Assembly (NCBI GenBank): GCA_020746875.1
Contig: JAGTJL010000005.1
Location: forward strand, 1,550,001 to 1,614,000
DNA: 64,000 nucleotides
Origin: Rhexocercosporidium sp. MPI-PUGE-AT-0058
Lineage: Eukaryota > Ascomycota > Leotiomycetes > Helotiales
Reading direction: 5' to 3'
Made by a program: the position numbers and the translations under genes. This document shows positions 57,390-64,000 of the stretch, one piece after another; within the stretch, counting starts at the first letter, position 1, and the number at the start of each line of letters is the position of its first letter. Below the pieces are notes generated by a model, which saw only the letters and a program-made list of their open reading frames with translations, had not been told where the DNA came from and ran no database searches.

Positions 57390-58889
57390 ATGGCTGGCGG
57401 AATCCCTCTCGCAGCTCCCACTCTCGCCTCAGGCTTCCTGACTGGCAGAGCCCTCATCTTCCCTCTCTCCCTCGTCATATCCCTTTTCTTCCTCTGGGGC
57501 TTCTCATACGGACTTCTCGATGTCTTGAACAAGCATTTCCAGACTGTCCTCGACATCACCAAGCTCGAATCTACTGGTCTTCAAGTCGTTTACTTTGGTG
57601 GTGGTTACCTCCTCTTCTCGCCTGTTGCCGCTGAAGTCATGAAGAGAAAGGGATACAAGGTCACCATTCTCATGGGACTTTCTCTCTACTCTCTTGGTGC
57701 GATCTTCTTCTGGCCAACTGCACACTTCTCCACCTACGAGCACCGCTATGCATCATTCGGTGGCTTCTGCGCTTGCACCCTCGTCATCGCCTGTGGTCTT
57801 GCTACCCTCGAGACTGCCGCAAACTCCTACGCTGTTGTCATCGGTGACCCAGCTTCTGCATCCGCACGTCTCCAATTCTGCCAATCATGGAACGGAGTAG
57901 CCTCATTCATCGGCCCCCTCATCGCCTCCAAGTTCTTTTTCACCGGCAAGAACGCTCACAACCTGGTGAATGTGCAATTCGTCTACCTGGCTGTTGCCTG
58001 CGCCGGTGTCGCAATTGCCGTTCTCTTCCTTGTTGCCAAACTCCCAGAAGTATCGGAGGAGATGCTCAACAGCTCTACCGTCGAGAACTTCGCTACCGAC
58101 GAGTTCGGAAACGAAGTCGGCCAAGGACCCCTCTACAAGCAGTACAACATGATCTTCGCTTTCATCGCCCAGTTCTGCTACGTTGGTGCACAGGTCACTA
58201 TTGCCTCGTTCTTCATAAATTACGCCACAGAGAACGGGACGACGTATACCTCTGCTCAAGCGTCCAACATGTTGTCATATGCTCTTATCACCTTCACCGT
58301 CGGTCGCTTTGCCGCAACTGCTCTCGCCACCATCTTCCAAGCCGACTTCCTCCTTATGATCTATGCCGTCATTGCCATTGCCATGAACGCCGCAATCGTC
58401 GCTGCCAAGGGTAACGGCTCCGTCGGTATCCTGATCGCCATCTTCTTCTTCGAGGCTCCCATGTACCCGACTCTCTTCACTCTCGGAACTGCAAACCTCG
58501 GACGCCACACTCGTCGCGGAGCTGGTATCTTGGTCATGGGTGTTTCTGGAGGTGCCGGTTAGTTACTTCCCTCTCTCTTAATCCGTATGGTGAAAACAGA
58601 GGAACACATATGCTCACTCTTTTATCTAGTCTTCCCACCCATTCAGGGAGCAATCGCCGATGCTGTTAATACCCGTATCTCATACCTTGTCCCATTGGTC
58701 GGCTTCGTCTACGTCCTCGGATACGTCGTCTTCCACTGGATGCGCTCTGGCAAGCATATCATGCGCGTCAAGAACGTCATCGGTGCCATCCCTGCTCCAG
58801 CTATCGGCGGTGGCGGTGTCACTGAGATCCACTACAACGGAGAGAAGGATCTGAAGGTCGAGGAGGCTGAGATGTCGAGATCCTCCTAG
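57390..58889 (+). CDS. MFS sugar permease, FucP (fucose/glucose-galactose) family
   Basis: Exons 57390-58557 and 58630-58889 (72-nt intron) encode 475 aa. The N-terminus has FFLWGFSYGLLDVLNKHFQ, the TM1 hallmark of the FHS/FucP family, followed by GLQVVYFGGGYLLFSPVA and the block ACGLATLETAANSYAVVIGD with SARLQFCQSWNGVASFIGP, equivalent to the LE-xx-N--Y and R-L-x-Q-x-x-N blocks of bacterial FucP. Twelve hydrophobic segments are expected. Family members import fucose, glucose, galactose or related sugars with protons. The substrate here is unknown. The ATG at 57390 lies in a good fungal context (CACAATGGC). There are no neighbouring catabolic genes to narrow the substrate. Confidence 0.87.
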
Positions 58890-59400
58890 ATGGGGTGATA
58901 GTTGGAGTGAGGAGAAAGTTCGAGATACCCTGATGTGGATGATGGAGTTGAGATTTGTATATACTGTTGCTTCTGTAGGAGGATTTGTTTTGAGGTTATG
59001 ATTTGTTCATAATAGAGCCCTGAGGGGTGTAGAGATTTAGAGACTTAGACGTTACGAGATAACATGAATAGAAATAGATGGATATGATCATTCACAGAGA
59101 CGTTTTTCTTGGCTTGATAAGGATTCCGATCTCCTCCCCAGTCTACTCTTCACTTAATGACAATCCAAGAGAAGAATTAAGTCTTGTGAAGTGCGCTCGA
59201 GATGATCTTTGATGAAGTGCTGGGTAGCCGCTATCTTTCTTGGTATTCATACTAGCCTGAAGCCGTTGCGAGCTAGTTCTTCCTGCAACGGAGAAAACAA
59301 TGATGGCGACTGAATCTGGTGAAGAGCTATCTTAATGTTAGTCATAGGCTACGAGCACTTCGGATGCGTTATGCTTACTAAGCTATCTAAAGACATCTAA
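58890..59400. other. Convergent intergenic region
   Basis: About 510 bp between the permease and the next, convergent gene. No feature recognised. Confidence 0.55.
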
Positions 59401-60109
59401 TCATGATTCATCTTCAACTTTAATCTTCCTCTCCTCGATCTCCGCCTTTATCTCCTGCTTGATCTCCCCCTCAACCTCCTCCTTCATCTCCTTCTGGGCT
59501 GAGTCTGGGTGCTCCCAGCTCTCCGGGCAATTTCCCATGCCATTGCCGTGCAATGGGTTGCCATCTGGTCCTAATATTAGAATGTCTTGAGTTCAAAAAG
59601 GGGGGAAGACGAACTGTCCATACAGACCGCCACGAATCTGGTAGTCTCGATCTTCTTCTTTCTTTCCTCGGTGGTCCAGGGATCCAAAAAGTTAGCATCA
59701 TCATAGATGCTCTTGAGAGCATCTCTCCGATACTCGTTGCCCTTGGCGAGCGAGACAGCGCGCTTCCATTCTCCAGTCTTCTTCTCGACTAGGGCCTCCC
59801 AATGCTTCCACAGATGCTCGTTCCACGTGATGCCGTCGAGGAGGCTGGTTGTGGTGCATCCGCTACCCGTGAGAGACGCACCTGGTCTGTCGATTGACAG
59901 GTTCAGGCGCTGGATGCCATTGGCTGTAGGGGAGGAGAAGGCGAAGAAGATCTCGTGAACTACGTGCGGGGTGCTTTGGAAACGAGCCGCGCCGGCGTGG
60001 ATCCACCTGTTTAAGAATGAGGATTAGTTTTGTATCTTGTAAATCGTCGATCTGTCGTAGATAAAGCTAAGACTTACTTAAGATCCTCTCTCTTGGTTTG
60101 TTGTGCCAT
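59401..60109 (-). CDS. Uncharacterised 192-aa protein with charged C-terminus
   Basis: Three exons (59401-59564, 59624-60006, 60078-60109) sum to 579 nt, 192 aa. It begins MAQQTKREDLKWIHAGAARF, continues through TGSGCTTTSLLDGITWNEHL and DPWTTEERKKKIETTRFVAV, and ends in a repeated Glu/Lys segment (EEVEGEIKQEIKAEIEERKI) likely to form a charged helix. I recognise no family. The first intron (71 nt) is well supported. The second (59565-59623) has an ambiguous acceptor, chosen because the nearer AG would create an immediate stop. No signal peptide or membrane segment. The sequence complexity and exon continuity argue that the gene is real. Confidence 0.6.
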
Positions 60110-61397
60110 CTTGACTGGTTGAGTGATTGTTTGTTTAGTGGATGGTGGTTGGTGGTTGATTTTCGAGAGTCGATCTGTTGGATTTGTAGATGTTTGAAAT
60201 TTGGTTTAAAAAAGCATTCGAAGACACAGCTATATCTGTACTCGAGGAAGGAGAAGGTGCTCGGCTACTAGCGTCTTCCTGTCTGGACTTTCCTCGTGAA
60301 TTCAGGCGACGAGTTTAATCTCTTTCCGACAGAACGCTATCTCTTTTCAGGCCAATATTGTTCGGGACCTTTGTTCAACAAAAGTCTATAGTACAAATAT
60401 AAGCAATAGTCTACAATACCAATACTTTTTAATAATGAAAAGCCCGTATAAGATGCAGGACGGCCCGTTAATGGCAGAAGAATCAACAATCTAAAACAAA
60501 CAGTAATAAGAAAAAGTCATCAAGCAGGACAGTGCACTGCGAAATTTCTCTTAAATCCCTGAGAGGTATGGAGGTAATGTCACAGACCACTGCGTGACGT
60601 GCCCTGCGATCTTTTGACCAGACGGGAGATCTAAGTAAAGGAAATATTGGACATCAGAATAGTATATACGTGGATTTGAAAACAAGTCGCAGTAGCTGAT
60701 AGCTCAACAATAAAGACACAACGACAAAAAAGTAGAGAAATAGAAGGGGCTATATATGACGAGTAGGTAAGAATAAACCATTTCTGGCTCAAACTGAATG
60801 GGTTCAGGCCACTTTTCGGACAGCGGCCTGCCTCTGAGAAACCTCTTTGTAGAAGTAGCAAACAATACTCTGGTAGTGGCGAATAATTTGTTCAATGGAA
60901 ACTGCTCTGCAAGCCTTGGAGCACCTGGCTAGATATCATACCTGGATGCCGTGAGTCTGATGTCAGTCGCAGCTCTGATTTCAGAGATGGGATCTGTGAT
61001 GTATGTGCTCTATACAAAAGAAGGAATTCACTTTATGATGGGAAGATTGTTGAAAGCCGGTTAGAGTAGAACATGAGGTCGAGGACTGTACCGAGATGCA
61101 ACCACTAGCTTGATATCAAGTGCCACATTCGTGGCATTGCAGAGTGTGAATGAGGACGGCAACTTTTTCCAACAACCTAGCGGCTGATATCAACCAGAGC
61201 ACCACTAAAATTCCCATTTACCTAACTTCGAACCACTTTACATCTGTTGGCACATGAGGATATCGAAATACACTCAAGCAATACAGTGCATCCAACTGTA
61301 AGTACTTTTCATCTCACTGTATGCACTTTCTAGTATGCCTCTCCATGCTCCAAAATACTCACATCTTTGCAAAGACAGAAAAAAAATCTACCCCGCC
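60110..61397. other. Intergenic, nothing recognised
   Basis: 1.29 kb between two divergent genes. Minus-strand frames of 63-76 codons near 60631-60895 have no support. It is somewhat AT-rich in the middle and shows no repeat. Confidence 0.5.
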
Positions 61398-62431
61398 ATG
61401 GCGCCCTCAGCGACATCCCCCCCTCCAACCAGCGACCCCACCATCCTCGCCCTCCGCAAAACCCTCTGCTCGGAGACCGAACCTCTGGCGCGCCGATTTC
61501 GAGCTCTCTTCTCCCTCAAGCATCTAGCATGCCAGTCGTCCCTCCCTGCCATCCAAGCCATCGCCGCAGCTTTCTCGTCGCCTTCGGCGCTGCTTAAGCA
61601 TGAACTAGCTTACTGCCTGGGCCAGACGAAGAATCTGGCTGCTGTACCGTTCCTTACAGATGTATTGGAAAATAAAGATGAGGATCCCATGTGTAGACAT
61701 GAGGCTGCGGAGGCACTGGGCGCGATTGGTTATGTAGGCAGTTTGGAGTTACTTAGGGAGTTGAGGGATAGGCCTCAAGAGCTTGTGGTTGTTAAGGAGA
61801 CTTGCGAGATTGCTGTTGCGAGAATTGAGTGGGAGAATAGCGAGGAGGGGAAGAGGGAGAAGTTGCAGAAGAGGTATGTTCATTTCACTAGAGGTGGTTT
61901 GGGTAGAGGATGTTGGCTAATACAAGTAGTGATTTCGCGTCTATCGACCCTGCGCCAACTTCAGAACAGAACGAGTCGATCGAGAATTTGGAGAAGAACC
62001 TGCTGGATACTACGAAGCCTTTGTTCCTACGCTACAGAGCTATGTTCGGGCTGCGAGACCTTGCTTCACCACCAGATCTCCCCACCGCCATCCCTGCTGT
62101 CCTTGCCCTCGCAAAAGGATTCGCAGATCCATCCGCCCTTTTCAGACACGAGATCGCATTCGTATTCGGACAGTTGTCGCATCCTGCTTCCATTCCAGCA
62201 CTTACTGCTGCGCTGGGCGACTTGCAGGAGGAGAGTATGGTCAGACACGAGGCTGCTGAGGCTCTGGGTAGTTTGGGCGAGGAAGCTGGAGTCGAGGAGA
62301 CTTTGAAGCGCTTTTTGAATGATAAGCAGCAAGTTGTTCGGGAGAGCGTGGTTGTAGCTCTGGATATGGCGGAGTTCGAGAAAGCCGGCGAGGTAGAGTA
62401 TGCATTGATTCCCGAGACTGCCAATGAGTAG
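61398..62431 (+). CDS. lia1: Deoxyhypusine hydroxylase
   Basis: Exons 61398-61873 and 61930-62431 (56-nt intron) give 325 aa, the usual size. The enzyme hydroxylates deoxyhypusine on eIF5A, the last step of hypusine formation, using a di-iron centre held by HEAT-type repeats. The four metal-binding His-Glu motifs are present: [34 protein letters not shown] and [13 protein letters not shown], in two symmetric halves. The ATG at 61398 (GCCATGGCG) was preferred over the longer frame upstream because the protein then starts just before the first repeat. Nothing unusual is seen. Confidence 0.95.
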
Positions 62432-62670
62432 TTGATTTCCTTCATAGAATGCTAGGCACCAAAGTGCTTGGGCCTTGCATAGCAACTCAACTCCACCATT
62501 AACCATATCCGCTGATGTTGTGATTCTGCTGATCTGCCATACAATTCAATGCAATGCAACCATTTCGGGCAAAGTTTTGACGCTTCATTTCGCGGTGAAG
62601 CTCCTCAATTATTTGTATTCCATCTTATCAATGTCAGGATATAGCAGTCTCATAGCTCCCGAATTATTAC

Positions 62671-63076
62671 TTACTTGTGTCCACAATCGCAGGTATAGAA
62701 GATAGTGCTACCTTCATCTGCACTTCTCAATTGCACAGCTGTATATCTAACCTCCTGCCTTCCACACTCCAGACATGTGTGCGCAATCACAGCCTCACTC
62801 TGCATATCTGAAAGTTTCACCTGCTGAATCGTCGATCGCTTTTGGCGTAGGAGGGATGGGAAAGAGGCAGCCTTTGTATAGGTTGTAATCGTCTTAGAAG
62901 CAGTGTCTGTAACAGAGTTAGATTTGCAGTAGATGGGACGAACGGGAAGAAATATACATACCTTTATTCTCTGCACCACAGCAGTCGCATACAAGAATTG
63001 TATTCTTATTTCCAGTCGAACTCTCCAGCAGATTACCGCAGTCTGTGCAGAAGACCAGAGACCCGATTGCCGACAT
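62671..63076 (-). CDS. RPA12: DNA-directed RNA polymerase I subunit RPA12
   Basis: Exons 62671-62906 and 62962-63076 (55-nt intron) encode 116 aa, the normal length. The N-terminal zinc ribbon reads FCTDCGNLL and VCDCCGAENK. The C-terminal TFIIS-like ribbon has TCLECGRQEVRYTAVQLRSA, the acidic DE tip (ADEG) and FYTCDCGHK. The DE-containing hairpin supports RNA cleavage and proofreading in Pol I, and the subunit also aids termination. The size and two-ribbon plan distinguish it from TFIIS and fit RPA12 rather than RPB9 (longer linker, QLRSADEG signature). It lies convergent with the deoxyhypusine hydroxylase gene, 239 bp apart. Confidence 0.92.
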
Positions 63077-63407
63077 TTTGATTTAGTGCTGAGGAGAGTG
63101 AATCGTTGCGTCTGTTGACCGAACTTTCCTCCACCAAGGCGTGGAAATTTAAAGTTTTCGAAGCCCTGCTTACTAATTTTCCAGTCGTGCTCCTCTGGCC
63201 GGGGTCATTCGCGGCAAGGCTGCCAGACCTTCTCTCGACCACATTCGATGCGACGACCATGATATCTCGAGACAGCTGTGCGCATTCTACCTATCGCCGC
63301 AGTCTTTGGTCTTACAATATGCTAGTCACCTCTACCAACTCTTGATACTCCATGATAACTGCGCCTGAGTATTACTCTCAGCGCATCACTCTCCTTCAAC
63401 GCCCAAC
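63077..63407. other. Short divergent promoter region
   Basis: 331 bp between the RPA12 start and the next gene's start. A 79-codon frame here has no support. Confidence 0.5.
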
Positions 63408-64000
63408 ATGGACCAGAATGGCTATGCCCATGCCGTCCAGCATGATGCTGTCAATGCTTCGAATGGCGCACAACCGATGAATGGCTCACGGCGAAGATAT
63501 GCGCGGGTTCTCACTGTCGATGAGGCGTTGCCATATTCACCTTTCTCTTCTGTCGTCCCATTCAATTCAGGTATCAACACCTCTAGTACCAAAACCACCT
63601 AAGAAACACTAACATATCCACCTCCTCCAGATATAATCCCTTCCCCTTCGATAGGTCTTCGATCATCAACCTCATTATTCCAAACCTCCACCGACCGCGA
63701 CGAAGGGCGACGAGTTCTTGAGACTCTCAACCGCGATGCGCAAGATCCTAGTAACACCTCCGAAAGATTGCAGAAATCATTGAACGATCTCAAGGAACTT
63801 CTTAAGCCTAGCAACATTGCAAAATAGTGAGCTTGATAGAGAGATTCAATCTAGCTTTGGCTAATTTAGTCCAGTTCATTTAAGACTTCTCCAAATCTTA
63901 CCTCCGAGCGCACTTCGAATACCGAGCCTAGATTATCCCTCTCTCCCTTCGCACAAATGGTATATAATGGGACATCAGTCGAGTTCGAATACCCTTCTCC
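63408..64000 (+). CDS. Unknown protein, 5' part only (runs off window)
   Basis: Three exons are readable: 63408-63570, 63631-63826 and 63875 onward to the edge. The sequence starts MDQNGYAHAVQHDAVNASNG, then ARVLTVDEALPYSPFSSVVP, GRRVLETLNRDAQDPSNTSE, and LKELLKPSNIAKYSFKTSPN. Phases agree at both introns (60 and 48 nt). The middle part looks helical; no domain is recognised. About 160 codons are visible and the gene continues to the right. Confidence 0.6.

Noticed and set aside
1..64000. CRISPR arrays, rRNA or tRNA genes
   Set aside because: No regularly spaced short repeats typical of CRISPR exist; I found no rRNA, and no tRNA cloverleaf was evident by eye. A tRNA scan would be needed to exclude single genes.

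Overview
The window is nuclear DNA of a filamentous ascomycete (Pezizomycotina). The genes carry short GT-AG introns of about 42-150 nt. Several families are typical of moulds: a ferrichrome-type siderophore NRPS, a HET-domain protein, an APSES/ankyrin transcription factor, and DUF1996 and small cysteine-rich secreted proteins. One AT-rich block carries retroelements with the C-to-T/G-to-A decay expected of repeat-induced point mutation (RIP). I cannot name the species; a leotiomycete-like fungus would be a guess.

Layout. (1) 1-23,246 is an iron/siderophore locus. A leftward full-size ABC transporter (2,119-6,349, eight exons, 1,266 aa) and a rightward SidC/NPS2-type NRPS (8,584-23,246, about 4,844 aa) share a 2.2-kb divergent promoter. 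That promoter holds two exact matches to the SreA-type iron-GATA site ATCWGATAA. Five more matches lie at 1,146-1,547, three of them in ~82-bp tandem units, and they probably serve a leftward gene beyond the window edge. The NRPS reading frame is broken twice, each time at a G homopolymer. (2) 24,007-38,580 is a gene-dense stretch: a DAL5/ACS-family MFS transporter, an NAD-dependent epimerase/dehydratase, a HET-domain protein, a head-to-head pair of polyamine-oxidase-like and spermidine-acetyltransferase-like genes, a LYR-motif protein and an MBP1-type cell-cycle transcription factor with an MCB box in its own promoter. (3) 39,226-42,195 holds two secreted-protein genes (DUF1996; an 89-aa cysteine-rich protein) around a 163-bp palindromic element. 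(4) 42,860-55,093 is a repeat island. It contains an L-amino-acid-oxidase-like pseudogene and a complete but decayed Ty3/gypsy chromovirus (44,262-51,926, TSD CTTGC) inserted into an older element remnant. An apparently intact HNH-nuclease-like gene follows, then a three-level nest of solo LTRs. (5) 57,390-64,000 returns to ordinary genes: a FucP-like sugar permease, an unknown 192-aa protein, deoxyhypusine hydroxylase, RNA polymerase I subunit RPA12, and a partial unknown gene running off the right edge.

How the genes work together. The strongest functional unit is the NRPS/ABC pair with iron-GATA sites: an intracellular ferrichrome/ferricrocin synthetase with an export or trafficking pump. 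A second plausible unit is the acetyltransferase/amine-oxidase pair, which fits acetylation followed by oxidation of polyamines. All exon structures were read by eye from splice consensus and frame continuity. Where exon sums are given they divide exactly by three.
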